Source: Streptomyces mayonensis (lineage in GTDB: Bacteria; Actinomycetota; Actinomycetes; Streptomycetales; Streptomycetaceae). From it: DNA of 62,489 nt. The stretch lies in assembly GCF_018982965.1 (NCBI RefSeq), contig NZ_JACBYP010000042.1, positions 1 to 62,489 on the forward strand, given 5' to 3'. A model generated the notes under the pieces. That model did no database searches. It was not told the DNA's origin and saw nothing but the letters and a program-made list of their open reading frames with translations. This document shows, one piece after another, positions 1-11,705 of the stretch (positions within the stretch are counted from its first letter, which is position 1; every line of letters begins with the position of its first letter). The position numbers and the translations under genes are program-made.

Positions 1-629
1 CCCGCCGCCGCGGGGCAGAGACCTCCCGGCCCAGGCCACAGACTCCGGCCCGGCCTTCAGACTCCCGGCCCTGGTCCCAGGCCCCCGGCGAGGGCACAGG
101 TGGTCGGCCGGGGCACAGGCCGCCCGCCGCCGCGGGGCAGAGACCTCCCGGCCCAGGCCACAGACTCCGGCCCGGCCTTCAGACTCCCGGCCTTGGTCCC
201 AGGCCCCCGGCGAGGGCACAGGTGGTCGGCCGGGGCACAGGCCGCCCGCCGCCGCGGGGCAGAGACCTCCCGGCCCAGGCCACAGACACCGGCCCGGCCT
301 TCAGACTCCCGGCCTTGGTCCCAGGCCCCCGGCGAGGGCACAGGTGGTCGGCCGGGGCACAGGCCGCCCGCCGCCGCGGGGCAGAGACCTCCCGGCCCAG
401 GCCACAGACTCCGGCCCGGCCTTCAGACTCCCGGCCCTGGTCCGAGGCCCCCGGCGAGGGCACAGGTGGTCGGCCGGGGCACAGGCCGCCCGCCGCCGCG
501 GGGCAGAGACCCTCCCGGCCCAGGCCACAAACTCCCGCTCGGCCTTCAGACTCCCGGGCGGGCTTCAGACTCCCGGCCCTGGTCCCAGGCCTCCGGCGAG
601 GGGCGCAGGTCGTCGGCCGGGCACAGCCG
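1..629. repeat. 122-bp tandem repeat array (minisatellite)
   Basis: Four near-identical copies of a 122-bp GC-rich unit begin at 1, 123, 245 and 367. A fifth, diverged copy runs from 489 to about 629. Copies differ by single substitutions. The array is cut by the window edge and probably extends further left. The period is not a multiple of three, so each copy shifts frame and the long open frames on both strands are composition artefacts. Bases 630-869, up to the stop of the permease gene, are a decayed, cytosine-rich continuation in which I see no gene. Confidence 0.9.
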
Positions 630-869
630 TCGCCGCAGGTCACAGACCCCGGCCCGGGCTTCGGACTACCGGCCCGGTTTTCCGCCCGGGGTGAGGCCAC
701 CGCCCCGGCGTCAGGCCCCGGCCAGGCAGCCGGGCCCCCGCCCCAGGCACCCTGGCGTCAGCCCTCCGGCCCTGGTGTCAGCCCTCGGCCCAGGGGTCAG
801 CCCTCCACTCGAACCTCGGCCCCACCAGCCTTCCGGCCCGGCCCCGCCGGCCTTCACGCCCGCCGCCCA

Positions 870-2324
870 TCAGGCCCCTGTCCGGGAGGACTCCCGTACC
901 TCCGGGGCCGCCAGGCGCTGGGCCGTCCGTTCCGCCGTGCGGCGGGCCCAGCGGCCGTTCGTCACGGCGCCGAGGACCAGGACGGCGAGGCCGCAGGCGG
1001 CCAGGATCCACCAGCCGGGCCGGGAGGCGGAGACGAAGGTGTCCCGGTACGACGAGTCGCCCACGCCCGCCGCGAGGACCGCGCCGACCACCGCCACGCC
1101 CAGCGCCTGGCCCAGCTGGCGGCTGGTGGAGGCGACGGCCGCGGCGACCCCCGCCTGGGCGCGCGGCATGCCGGAGACGGCGGTGTTGGTGATGGGCGCG
1201 TTGACGAAGCCGAAGCCGATGCCGAACAGGACGTAGCCGATGAAGAGGGTGACGTCGGAGGTCTCTGCCTCGAACGCGGCGAACAGCGCCCCGCTCACGG
1301 TCAGCCCGCCGCCCGCGATCAGCAGGGGCAGCCGCGGCCCCCGGCTGCCGACCAGCCGCCCGGACAGCGGGGCGCACAGGAAGGTCGGGACGGCCATCGG
1401 CAGCATCCACAGGCCGGCCTCCAGGGCGCTGAGTCCGCGCACGTTCTGGAGGTAGAGCGTGGACAGGAACAGGAAGCCGCCCAGCGCGGCGCAGGCGCTG
1501 ATCGCTATGACGGTGGCCCCGCTGAACGGCGCCGACCGGAAGAAGCGCAGGTCGATGAGGGGTTCGGCGCGGCGGGACTCGTAGCGGAGCAGGCCGAGCA
1601 GGGCGGCGAGCGCCAGTACCGCGAAGGGCAGCACCGCCGTGAGCCCCGCGTTCGGCGCCTCGATGATCGCGTACGTCAGGGAGCCGAAGAGCACGATCAC
1701 CATCAGCTGGCCCAGCGGGTCGGGGCGGCGGGCCTTCGGTGCGCGGGACTCGGGGACGAAGCGCAGGGTGAGCAGCAGGGCCGCCAGGCCCACCGGCAGG
1801 TTGACCCAGAAGATCGAGCGCCAGCCGACCGACTCGACCAGCACACCGCCCACCAGCGGACCGGCGGCCATGGATATGCCGACCACCGCACCCCAGGCGC
1901 CGATCGCGCGGGCGCGCTCGCGCGGGTCGGTGAAGGTGTTGGTGATGATCGACATCGCGACCGGGTTGAGCATCGAACCGCCCACCGCCTGGATCATCCG
2001 GAAGACGACCAGCGAGGGCAGGTCCGGGGCCAGCGAGCACAGCAGCGAGCCGAGGGTGAAGACCACCAGGCCCGTCATGAAGACCCGCTTGCGGCCGATC
2101 CGGTCGGCGGTGGAGCCGGCCAGCATGAGCAGCGCGGCCAGCACGAGCGTGTACGCGTCGATCGCCCACTGCAGGCCCGACGTGCTCGCGTCCAGGTCGC
2201 GCTGCATGGAGGGGAGGGCGACGTTGAGGATCGTGTTGTCGATGCTCACGATCAGCAGGCTCATGCAGCAGATGGCGAGCACGAGCAGACGGCGGCGGTG
2301 GGTGAGCTCGGGCATGGCGGTCAT
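870..2324 (-). CDS. MFS efflux permease, DHA2 (EmrB/QacA) type
   Basis: Predicted proton-coupled drug or metabolite exporter of the cytoplasmic membrane. Its 484 residues are the usual size for a 14-helix DHA2 member. Visible are a first helix ending DNTILNVALP (29-38), the loop GSTADRIGRKR (70-80, motif A-like) and AAGPLVGG (153-160, motif C-like), with hydrophobic segments throughout. The start at 2324 gives MTAMPEL; an ATG three codons in (2315) is an alternative. It is divergent from dusB, and two 22-bp direct repeats lie just upstream (2361-2406). No regulator gene is adjacent. The substrate cannot be inferred. Its 3' end runs into the decayed repeat array. Confidence 0.9.
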   Translation of the reverse strand: MTAMPELTHRRRLLVLAICCMSLLIVSIDNTILNVALPSMQRDLDASTSGLQWAIDAYTLVLAALLMLAGSTADRIGRKRVFMTGLVVFTLGSLLCSLAPDLPSLVVFRMIQAVGGSMLNPVAMSIITNTFTDPRERARAIGAWGAVVGISMAAGPLVGGVLVESVGWRSIFWVNLPVGLAALLLTLRFVPESRAPKARRPDPLGQLMVIVLFGSLTYAIIEAPNAGLTAVLPFAVLALAALLGLLRYESRRAEPLIDLRFFRSAPFSGATVIAISACAALGGFLFLSTLYLQNVRGLSALEAGLWMLPMAVPTFLCAPLSGRLVGSRGPRLPLLIAGGGLTVSGALFAAFEAETSDVTLFIGYVLFGIGFGFVNAPITNTAVSGMPRAQAGVAAAVASTSRQLGQALGVAVVGAVLAAGVGDSSYRDTFVSASRPGWWILAACGLAVLVLGAVTNGRWARRTAERTAQRLAAPEVRESSRTGA

Positions 2325-2360
2325 CGTACGCCCAATTCGATAGTGCGGTTAACTAATGAT

Positions 2361-2406
2361 CCATGCATGATCTTTGTCCACAGCCCATGCATGACCTTTG
2401 TCCACA
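2361..2406. promoter_or_regulatory. Two 22-bp direct repeats between efflux permease and dusB
   Basis: Copies at 2361-2382 and 2385-2406 differ at a single base. Each starts with the self-complementary core ATGCAT inside CCATGCATGA and ends CTTTGTCCACA, with a 24-bp repeat interval (about two helical turns). The local AT content is high for this genome. They lie 37 bp upstream of the permease start and 42 bp upstream of dusB, as expected for an operator bound by two dimers on one DNA face. The regulator is unknown. Confidence 0.55.
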
Positions 2407-2447
2407 GGGCGGGAGGGGCACCGCCGCCGGTGCGTGACAATGGGGGA

Positions 2448-3614
2448 ATGTCCACGCTCACCACATCCGCCCCCGACACCGACGCCGCGCAGCTGCGGAT
2501 CGGCCCGCACACCGTCGCGCCGCCCGTGGTGCTGGCCCCGATGGCCGGGATCACCAATGCGCCGTTCCGCACGCTGTGCAGAGAGTTCAGCGGTGGCAAG
2601 GGCCTGTTCGTGAGCGAGATGATCACCACCCGCGCCCTGGTCGAGCGCAACGAGAAGACCATGCAGCTGATCCACTTCGACGCAACCGAGACACCGCGCT
2701 CGATCCAGCTGTACGGCGTAGACCCGGTGACCGTCGGCAAGGCCGTCCGCATGATCGCGGAGGAGGACCTCGCCGACCACATCGACCTGAACTTCGGCTG
2801 CCCGGTGCCGAAGGTGACCCGCAAGGGCGGCGGCTCGGCGCTGCCCTACAAGCGGCACCTGCTGCGGGCCATCGTCCGCGAGGCCGTCACCGGAGCCGGT
2901 GGCCTGCCCGTCACCATGAAGATGCGCAAGGGCATCGACGACGACCACCTCACCTTCCTCGACGCCGGCCGCATCGCCGTCGAGGAGGGCGTCACCGCCA
3001 TCGCCCTGCACGGCCGCACCACCGCCCAGCACTACGGCGGCACCGCCGACTGGGACGCCATCGCCCGCCTCAAGGAGCACGTCCCGGAGATCCCCGTGCT
3101 GGGCAACGGCGACATCTGGTCCGCCGAGGACGCGCTGCGGATGGTGCGGGAGACCGGCTGCGACGGCGTCGTGGTCGGACGCGGATGCCTGGGCCGGCCC
3201 TGGCTCTTCGCCGACCTGGTCGCCGCCTTCGAGGGGCGCACCGACGCCTATGCGCGGCCCACCCTGCGCGAGGTCGCCGACGTGATGGTCCGGCACGCCA
3301 CGCTGCTCGGCGAGTGGCTCGGGGACGAGGCACGGGGCGTCGTCGACTTCCGCAAGCACGTCGCCTGGTACCTCAAGGGCTTCGCCGTCGGCTCCGAGAT
3401 GCGCAAGCAGCTCGCGATCACCTCCTCCCTGGAGGCACTGCGTGCCGGTCTGGACGAACTCGACCTCGACCAGCCCTGGCCCGCCGGCGCCGACGGTCCC
3501 CGCGGCCGCACCTCCGGCAACAACCGGGTGGTCCTGCCGGACGGCTGGCTGAAGGACCCGTACGACTGCGCGGGCGTCGGCGAGGAGGCCGAACTGGACA
3601 CCTCCGGCGGCTGA
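2448..3614 (+). CDS. dusB: tRNA-dihydrouridine synthase
   Basis: FMN-dependent reductase that converts uridine to dihydrouridine in the tRNA D-loop, cytosolic. The 388-residue product has the Dus TIM-barrel signature: LAPMAGITNAPFR at 29-41, NFGCPVPKV at 115-123 with the expected catalytic Cys118, HGRT near 190, and the FMN-phosphate-binding GRGCLGRPW segment. ATG 2448 is chosen because homology begins just after it; the frame is open far upstream only because it runs through the repeat array. No strong RBS is visible, so a short leader or leaderless mRNA is possible. It converges on the sulfatase gene across a shared hairpin. Confidence 0.93.
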   Translation: MSTLTTSAPDTDAAQLRIGPHTVAPPVVLAPMAGITNAPFRTLCREFSGGKGLFVSEMITTRALVERNEKTMQLIHFDATETPRSIQLYGVDPVTVGKAVRMIAEEDLADHIDLNFGCPVPKVTRKGGGSALPYKRHLLRAIVREAVTGAGGLPVTMKMRKGIDDDHLTFLDAGRIAVEEGVTAIALHGRTTAQHYGGTADWDAIARLKEHVPEIPVLGNGDIWSAEDALRMVRETGCDGVVVGRGCLGRPWLFADLVAAFEGRTDAYARPTLREVADVMVRHATLLGEWLGDEARGVVDFRKHVAWYLKGFAVGSEMRKQLAITSSLEALRAGLDELDLDQPWPAGADGPRGRTSGNNRVVLPDGWLKDPYDCAGVGEEAELDTSGG

Positions 3615-3640
3615 CCGGCGCCGGCCCGACGGCGCTCGCA

Positions 3641-3686
3641 CCACGAAGGGCTGAGCGCCGGCCCGGGGGCGCTCAGCCCTTCGTGG
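3641..3686. terminator. Bidirectional hairpin between dusB and sulfatase gene
   Basis: A perfect 19-bp inverted repeat (arms 3641-3659 and 3668-3686, 8-nt loop) lies 26 bp after the dusB stop. The right arm overlaps the last codons and the stop of the convergent sulfatase-family gene, so one structure probably terminates both transcripts. There is no U-tract, which is normal for Streptomyces terminators. Confidence 0.85.
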
Positions 3687-5472
3687 GGTGCTCGGTGGAG
3701 CCGTACGCCGTCAGGAAGGCGTCCCGGAAGGAGCTCATCCGCCACACCGGTGCGTCGTGGGCCGGCCTGAGGCCCTCCGTCCAGTTCCAGTCGTCGATCG
3801 CGTCGAGCACCTTCGGGTCCTTGGCGACGATCGACACGGGCACGTCCCGGCTTGCCTCGGCGCCGCTGACCCGGGCGATCGGCTGGTGGTCGCCGAGGAA
3901 GACGAGGACGGTGTCGTCGGTGCCGTAGCGCTCCAGCCACTGGGTGAGGCTGGTGACCGAGTACTGGACCGACTTGCCGTACTCCTCCTTCGAACGCTGC
4001 GAGTCGGTGAGGACGTCGGACTGCTCCAGGCCCGCCGCCTCGATGGCGTCGTACACCGAGCCGTCGCCGACCTCGTCCCAGCCGACCATCTCCGGGATCG
4101 GCGCCCACGGCTGGTGGCTCGAGGTCAGGATCACCTCCGCCATCAGCGGCCGGTCCCGCTCCCTGCCGTGCTCCAGACGCTGGAACGCCTCCAGCGCGTA
4201 CTGGTCCGGCATCGTCGACCAGCTGAACTTCGGCCCCCGGTAGCCCAGGTCGAAGGCGTCGTAGACCTTGTCGAGGCCGTACCACTTCGCCTCCGGCCAC
4301 CCCTTCTGCACGCCCGGCATCACGCCGACCGTGTCCCACTCGCCGGTCTTGCGGAACGCCTTGGTGAGCGTGAGGTGGTCGCCCGCGGTGACGGTGCGGT
4401 AGCGCTGCTGGTTGTCCACCCACAGGCCCGACATGAAGGTGGAGTGACCGAGCCAACTGTTGGCACCGTACGTCGCCGACGTCAGCCAGCCGCTCTTCGC
4501 CCGGAAGCCCGCCTTCGCCAGCGCCGCCGTGCTCGTCTCCAGCGTCCGGTCGACGCCCGGCGCCGTCACCGGGTCCTCGAGCGCGGTACGGCCGTAGCTC
4601 TCGATGAACGTGAAGATCATGTCCTTGCCGCGCAGGTCCGGCACCAGCTGCGCGGGAGGCGTGGCCCCGAACCGGTCCGACTTCGCCTCCTTCGCGAAGG
4701 CCGCCTCGTCCCGCAGCGTGTCCTTCACCCGGCGCGCCTGTATCTCCGCCGCCCGGGACGCGCTGGTACTGGCGACCGGCACGCCGAAGGTCTGCACGCC
4801 GAGCGCCGCGCAGGTCATCCACACCGTGGCCGCCATCAGCGCGCCCCGGTTCGCCCGCTCCCGGTGCCCCGCGAGCAGTTCCCCGAGCCGCACCACCGCC
4901 AGCGCCATGGCGACCAGCAGCAGCCCGGTGAGCACGACCGCGCCGACGGGGGCCCAGAACGCCGCCGCCCCGCCCATCGTGTCCGCCACGTAGGACTGGG
5001 CGTCGTCGAGCAGGCCCCAGTCGAGGACGACGTTGAAGCCCCGGCCCAGGTACTCGTTGAAGCCCATGTCGAGCAGGTTCAGCACGGTCAGCGCGCCCAG
5101 ACCGGTGCCGAGGAACGCCGCCAGCACCCGGCGCGGCACCCGCGGCAGTTGCAGCAGCAGCACCGTCGCGACGACGGCCTCCGCCGGGATGCGCGCGAAC
5201 CGGTTGGGTTCCAGCGCGGCGTAGCTGTTCGGCAGGAGCAGCGCCCCGAGCACGAGGACGGCCGCGAGGACGGTGGTGGTCCGGCGGACGACGACCGCCG
5301 CACGGGGGCGACGGGTACGCCAGGCCCGCCAGTGGGCCAGGCGGGCCCTGAGGGACGAGAGGGAGAGGAAGGGGGAGCGGGAGGGCGGGGACTGAGTGGT
5401 TTCGGGTGTGTCGGGGTCGTCGTCGGCGACGGCGGTCTGCGGCGGCCGGCGGAAAGGCGTGGAGACGGGCAC
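3673..5472 (-). CDS. Membrane-anchored sulfatase/LtaS-type alkaline phosphatase-superfamily protein
   Basis: The 599-residue protein has a charged, Pro-rich cytoplasmic N-terminus, then about four or five hydrophobic segments between residues 60 and 225, then a large extracytoplasmic domain of the sulfatase fold. Visible motifs are FTFIESYGR near 290 (the ESYGR element precedes the nucleophile region), SWLGHSTFMSG with a likely catalytic Thr/Ser near 340, and VFLGDHQP near 525, a metal-binding D-H pair. LtaS-like proteins transfer phosphoglycerol and true sulfatases cleave sulfate esters; this sequence alone does not decide. The start is GTG at 5472. The C-terminal codons lie within the shared terminator hairpin. 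Confidence 0.8.
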   Translation of the reverse strand: MPVSTPFRRPPQTAVADDDPDTPETTQSPPSRSPFLSLSSLRARLAHWRAWRTRRPRAAVVVRRTTTVLAAVLVLGALLLPNSYAALEPNRFARIPAEAVVATVLLLQLPRVPRRVLAAFLGTGLGALTVLNLLDMGFNEYLGRGFNVVLDWGLLDDAQSYVADTMGGAAAFWAPVGAVVLTGLLLVAMALAVVRLGELLAGHRERANRGALMAATVWMTCAALGVQTFGVPVASTSASRAAEIQARRVKDTLRDEAAFAKEAKSDRFGATPPAQLVPDLRGKDMIFTFIESYGRTALEDPVTAPGVDRTLETSTAALAKAGFRAKSGWLTSATYGANSWLGHSTFMSGLWVDNQQRYRTVTAGDHLTLTKAFRKTGEWDTVGVMPGVQKGWPEAKWYGLDKVYDAFDLGYRGPKFSWSTMPDQYALEAFQRLEHGRERDRPLMAEVILTSSHQPWAPIPEMVGWDEVGDGSVYDAIEAAGLEQSDVLTDSQRSKEEYGKSVQYSVTSLTQWLERYGTDDTVLVFLGDHQPIARVSGAEASRDVPVSIVAKDPKVLDAIDDWNWTEGLRPAHDAPVWRMSSFRDAFLTAYGSTEHPTKG

Positions 5473-5693
5473 CCGAAGGTCCTTCCGTGCGAAACCCGGT
5501 GGGTGGCGGGCCCCGGCGAGGGGGCCGCAGGCCCGCCGCCCTGTCGTACGTCCGCAGGAAGCGGTCCGTTCACCGGCCGCGCCCCCGTTGCTTGCCCGGT
5601 TGCGTCACCGATCGGTCTCCGGGCCGGCTCACCGGTCCGCATGGTGGAATCCGGCGGGCTGCGGCAGCGTGATTCTCGCCACGCTTGATGAGT

Positions 5694-5715
5694 GATCCGC
5701 TCAGATGAGCGGATC
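5694..5715. promoter_or_regulatory. 22-bp palindrome upstream of ppdK (site 1)
   Basis: Perfect inverted repeat GATCCGCTCA-GA-TGAGCGGATC. Its core CGCTCA-NN-TGAGCG recurs in site 2 (5798-5813), with centres about 101 bp apart. Related half-sites flank it (CGCTTGA near 5683 and TTGAGCG at 5716). This looks like a dimer operator in the 543-bp region between the divergent sulfatase gene and ppdK. The cognate regulator is not recognised. Confidence 0.6.
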
Positions 5716-5797
5716 TTGAGCGATTCCACTTCTCCAAGGTGTGGCACTGAGTGCCAGGCGTTGACCGTTCACCGATCGAAATCAAACGTGTGGAATG

Positions 5798-5813
5798 GCG
5801 CTCATGTGAGCGC
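5798..5813. promoter_or_regulatory. 16-bp palindrome upstream of ppdK (site 2)
   Basis: Perfect inverted repeat GCGCTCA-TG-TGAGCGC sharing the CGCTCA-NN-TGAGCG core of site 1. It lies about 200 bp upstream of the ppdK start. The sequence between and around the sites is AT-richer than surrounding genes, consistent with a promoter region. No ORF is credible in 5473-6015. Confidence 0.6.
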
Positions 5814-6015
5814 TTGATGCCGCCCCTTCCCGTCCGGCACGTTCAAGAAGTGAAAACACAACCGGCCACTCGCTTGCCAAGCCTTGACTTTCGATCCACT
5901 GGCGGACGGGTGGTTACAGGCGCATGACGCACAAGTGGACGTACCCAGGAGCCTTTGATCTGGGTACATTCCTCGCCGTCAGGGCAGCCACCGCGTCCTC
6001 GAGGAGTCGAGACCC

Positions 6016-8745
<2,730 letters not shown>

Positions 8746-8829
8746 CCCCGGCTGCGGGGCCCTAGGACCCCGGAGCCGTCGTCTGTCACCCGACCACCCT
8801 CACCGATCGGCGGCGGCTCCGGACCACGA

Positions 8830-8865
8830 GAGAGGGCGGCACCCGTGCGGGGGTGCCGCCCTCTC
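8830..8865 (+). terminator. ppdK terminator hairpin
   Basis: Perfect 15-bp stem (8830-8844 with 8851-8865) around a 6-nt loop, 85 bp after the ppdK stop. It lies between ppdK and the convergent surface-protein gene and may serve both. Confidence 0.85.
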
Positions 8866-8927
8866 GTGCGGCCTGAGGGCTTTTCGTGTGCCCTGCCGGC
8901 TCTCCGTGCGCCCTACTGCCTCACGGG

Positions 8928-9395
8928 TCAGCCCGCGCCGTTGCCCCGGCGGCGCCGCGCGGCCAGCAGCAGACCGCCGCCCGCGAGCACGACGGCGCCG
9001 CCGGCCGCCGCGATGTACGGCGTGGTGTCGCTGCCGCCGGTCTCGGCGAGGTCGGTGCCCTGGTCCCCGGCGGCCTGCTCCCCGCCGTTCTTGCCGGACG
9101 CGGAGCCCTGTCCCGCCTCCTTGTCGCCGCCGGTCCCGGCCGCGTCGTCACCGCCGTCCTTGTCCCCGGCGGGCACGAAGCCGGCGGGCGGCTGGTCGCA
9201 GCCGACGCCGTCGTGGTCCCGGTCCAGGTGCTTGCCGTAGTGCTCGGAGCCCTCCGGGATGTTGCTGTGGCCGGCCGCGTAGGCCTCGGAGCAGTTCTTG
9301 AACGGGCCGTCGTGCGCCTGGGCGGCGGTCGCGGGCAGGGCGGCCAGGGCCAGCGCGGCGACGGCCACGGCGGCGGGCTTGCGGAGGAAGATCAT
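8928..9395 (-). CDS. Excalibur-domain surface protein with LAETG sorting signal
   Basis: The 155-residue protein has a signal peptide (MIFLRKP then a hydrophobic Ala-rich run, cleavage after AQA near 27). It is followed by an Excalibur-type calcium-binding domain (FKNCSEAYAAGHSNIPEGSE, then YGKHLDRDHDGVGCD, with two Cys and an Asp-rich loop) and a Gly/Asp/Lys-rich linker. It ends with a sorting signal LAETG, a hydrophobic helix and RRRRGNG. LAXTG is typical of class E sortase substrates, so it is probably cell-wall anchored. The only sortase in the window is the class F enzyme 11 kb away, which need not be its partner. The enzymatic role is unknown. Confidence 0.85.
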   Translation of the reverse strand: MIFLRKPAAVAVAALALAALPATAAQAHDGPFKNCSEAYAAGHSNIPEGSEHYGKHLDRDHDGVGCDQPPAGFVPAGDKDGGDDAAGTGGDKEAGQGSASGKNGGEQAAGDQGTDLAETGGSDTTPYIAAAGGAVVLAGGGLLLAARRRRGNGAG

Positions 9396-9433
9396 CAGGA
9401 GTCCCGTGAATGGTGTGGATGAATGGATAAGAA

Positions 9434-9467
9434 GTGACGAAATCGCTGAGGTGACGAAGTTATTGAG
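9434..9467. promoter_or_regulatory. Imperfect 17-bp direct repeat in divergent promoter region
   Basis: GTGACGAA occurs at 9434 and 9451, each followed by a related A/T-rich nonamer ending TGAG. The 9396-9607 region between the surface-protein gene and the SDR is clearly AT-richer than its neighbours. It may be an operator or promoter of either divergent gene. Confidence 0.35.
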
Positions 9468-9607
9468 ACGGGGAAGATGTGGGGGCGATATGAAGGACTC
9501 GTGATGCGAACGTGACGTGACCGGACGGTAGCTCTCCGCTCAAGGGTGCCGGGCGCGTACGGTGGGACGGGTCCGGACCAGGCACGGGGCCGGGAAGGAG
9601 GCCGCGG

Positions 9608-10555
9608 ATGACCGGCTGGAACACGGGCGACATGCCCGCCCTGGACGGGCGCGTGGCCGTCGTCACCGGCGCCAACGGCGGCCTCGGCTACGTGATCTCC
9701 CGGGAACTGGCGCGCAGGGGTGCGACCGTCGTGCTCGCCTGCCGCAGCGCGGAGCGGGGGAGCGCGGCCGTGGAACGCCTCCTCGGCGAGGTGCCCGGCG
9801 CCGCCGTGGAAGCGGCCCGGCTGGACCTCGGGGACCTGGCGAGCGTGCGCGAGTTCGGCTACGGGCTGCCGTACGGGCGGATCGACCTGCTCGTGAACAA
9901 CGCGGGCGTGATGGCGATGCCGCACGGGACGACGGCGGACGGCTTCGAGACGCAGTTCGGCGTCAACCACCTGGGCCACTTCGCCCTCACGGGACTGCTG
10001 CTGCCCACCCTGCTCGCCACGCCGGGCGCCCGCGTGGTGACCGTCTCCAGCTTCATGCACCTGCTGGCCAACGTCGACACGCGCGACCTCAACAGCGTAC
10101 GGCGGTACGGCCGTTGGACCGCATACGCCCGCTCGAAGTCCGCCAACCTGCTCTTCACGCACGAACTGGCACGCCGGCTCGCGGCCCGGGACGGTGCCGC
10201 CCCGCACGGGACAGGAGACGTGCGCGCGGTCGCCGCCCACCCGGGGTACGCGGACACCGACCTCTCGGTGGTCGGACCCCGCGCCGAGGGACGCCACCTC
10301 GTCGAGCGGCTGGCGCGCCTGCGCAGCCGGGTCCTCGCCCAGTCACCGGAGGCCGGCGCGCTGCCCATCCTGTACGCGGCGACCGCGCCCGGTGTGCCCT
10401 CCGACTCCTTCACCGGCCCGTCCCTGGCGATGTGGCGCGGAGCGCCCGCCCCGTCGAGGCGGGCGCCGTGGACCCGCGACGACGCGACGGCCGAGCGGCT
10501 GTGGGCCGCCTCCGAACGGCTGACGGGGGTCACCTACGAGGCACTGCGGACCTGA
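9608..10555 (+). CDS. Short-chain dehydrogenase/reductase, retinol-dehydrogenase-like
   Basis: NAD(P)-dependent oxidoreductase of the extended-loop SDR type (315 residues). It has the Rossmann motif TGANGGLG near 20-27, NNAG near 97, catalytic Ser in TVSSF near 145 and the active-site YARSK near 175. ATG 9608 follows a strong AAGGAGG about 8 nt upstream. The substrate is unknown; proteins of this branch often act on lipophilic alcohols or ketones. The gene stands alone between a divergent surface-protein gene and a convergent Tat-secreted protein gene. Confidence 0.88.
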   Translation: MTGWNTGDMPALDGRVAVVTGANGGLGYVISRELARRGATVVLACRSAERGSAAVERLLGEVPGAAVEAARLDLGDLASVREFGYGLPYGRIDLLVNNAGVMAMPHGTTADGFETQFGVNHLGHFALTGLLLPTLLATPGARVVTVSSFMHLLANVDTRDLNSVRRYGRWTAYARSKSANLLFTHELARRLAARDGAAPHGTGDVRAVAAHPGYADTDLSVVGPRAEGRHLVERLARLRSRVLAQSPEAGALPILYAATAPGVPSDSFTGPSLAMWRGAPAPSRRAPWTRDDATAERLWAASERLTGVTYEALRT

Positions 10556-10595
10556 GCCGCCGGAGACCGGTGGGCTCCCGGACCGCCCGCGGTGC

Positions 10596-11558
10596 TCAGC
10601 GGTCCACCGCCACCGCCGTGAACGTCGTCTCCGGCGTCTGCGGGCTGGTGAAACGGGCGTTGACCAGGTACAGACGGTCGCCGAAACGGGCTGCGGTGGC
10701 CGGTACGTCAAAACGGGGATCGGTGATCGTGCGGCGCAGGGTCGCCGTCCCCGCCCGCGCGTCCAGGTGCCAGACGCTGACCAGGTTGAGCCGGTTCTGC
10801 ACGACGTACAGCGTGCGGCCGACCCGGACCAGGCCGTCGCCGTTGACGACGTCGGCCGCGCCGACCAGCCGGATCCGGGTGGCGCGGCCCGTGCGCCGGT
10901 CCACCCGGTACAGCTCGCCCGGGGTGCTCCGCACGACGATCAGGTCGTGCCCGTCGGGGGTGGAGACGATGCCGTTGGCGTTGTTGACGTCCGGGGTCTG
11001 CTCCCAGTCGCCGGTCAGCGGCAGGGCGCGCACGGCGCCGCGACGGCCGCGCGGGACGCCGTAAAGGACGGCGTCCCGGGAGTCGGTGAACCAGGCGCGG
11101 TCGCCGAGGAAGAACACGTCGTTGACGAAGTGGTCGGTGGCCCCGGTGAGTTGGTGGGTGTGCAGCAGCCGTCCGGTGCGGGCGTCGACGATCCGCGCGG
11201 TTCCGCCGCCGCCCCCGGCGACGTACAGCAGGCCGTCGCGGTCCAGCTTCAGGCCGATCGCGGCGAGTCCCGTGCCGCCCTCGTGCAGGACGCGGCCCTC
11301 GCCGGTGCGCAGATCGGTGCGGTAGACGGCGCCGTTGGCGCGCGAGCCCAGGTACGCGTAGGGCCGTGCCCCGATGGTGATGCCCTCGGGCAGCCAGCCG
11401 TCGGGCAGCGGGAACTGCGTCGGCCAGGTGCCCCCGCGCGCGGGGGCGGCTTCCGCCGCGCCGGTTCCGGTGGTCGCCGCCAGCGCGGCGACGGCGGCAC
11501 CGCCGAGCAGCGCGCGCCGGGACGGGCGGGTGGCGGGCCGTAAGTGGTTCCGGGTCAT
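10596..11558 (-). CDS. Tat-exported SMP-30/beta-propeller-like protein
   Basis: The 320-residue product begins MTRNHLRPATRPSRRALLGG, a twin-arginine signal (SRRALL) followed by an Ala-rich hydrophobic stretch and likely cleavage near AEA-AP. The mature part has repeated blades rich in YVAGG-, W/FTDS- and VNNANGI-type turns, as in gluconolactonase/SMP-30 and NHL-like propellers. ATG 11558 is preferred over the longer frame because GGAGG lies 8 nt upstream and the Tat signal starts there. A catalytic function cannot be assigned. It is transcribed toward the SDR. Confidence 0.8.
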   Translation of the reverse strand: MTRNHLRPATRPSRRALLGGAAVAALAATTGTGAAEAAPARGGTWPTQFPLPDGWLPEGITIGARPYAYLGSRANGAVYRTDLRTGEGRVLHEGGTGLAAIGLKLDRDGLLYVAGGGGGTARIVDARTGRLLHTHQLTGATDHFVNDVFFLGDRAWFTDSRDAVLYGVPRGRRGAVRALPLTGDWEQTPDVNNANGIVSTPDGHDLIVVRSTPGELYRVDRRTGRATRIRLVGAADVVNGDGLVRVGRTLYVVQNRLNLVSVWHLDARAGTATLRRTITDPRFDVPATAARFGDRLYLVNARFTSPQTPETTFTAVAVDR

Positions 11559-11705
11559 GGTGCGGCCTCCGTGGGAGAGGGGCGGGGCAGGACGGGGAAC
11601 GGACGAGCGTTGGACTCGATGAAACCCGACGGTCTCCTCCAACTCGACGCACCGGCCCGCTTCGACAGGAAACCGACAGCCGCCCCCGGCCCGCGGCCGG
11701 ACGCC

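Noticed and set aside
57..2447. Long open frames through the 122-bp repeats, and an apparent 1130-residue frame reading into dusB
   Set aside because: The repeat period changes frame at each copy, composition is cytosine-rich on both strands, and Dus homology begins only at 2448.
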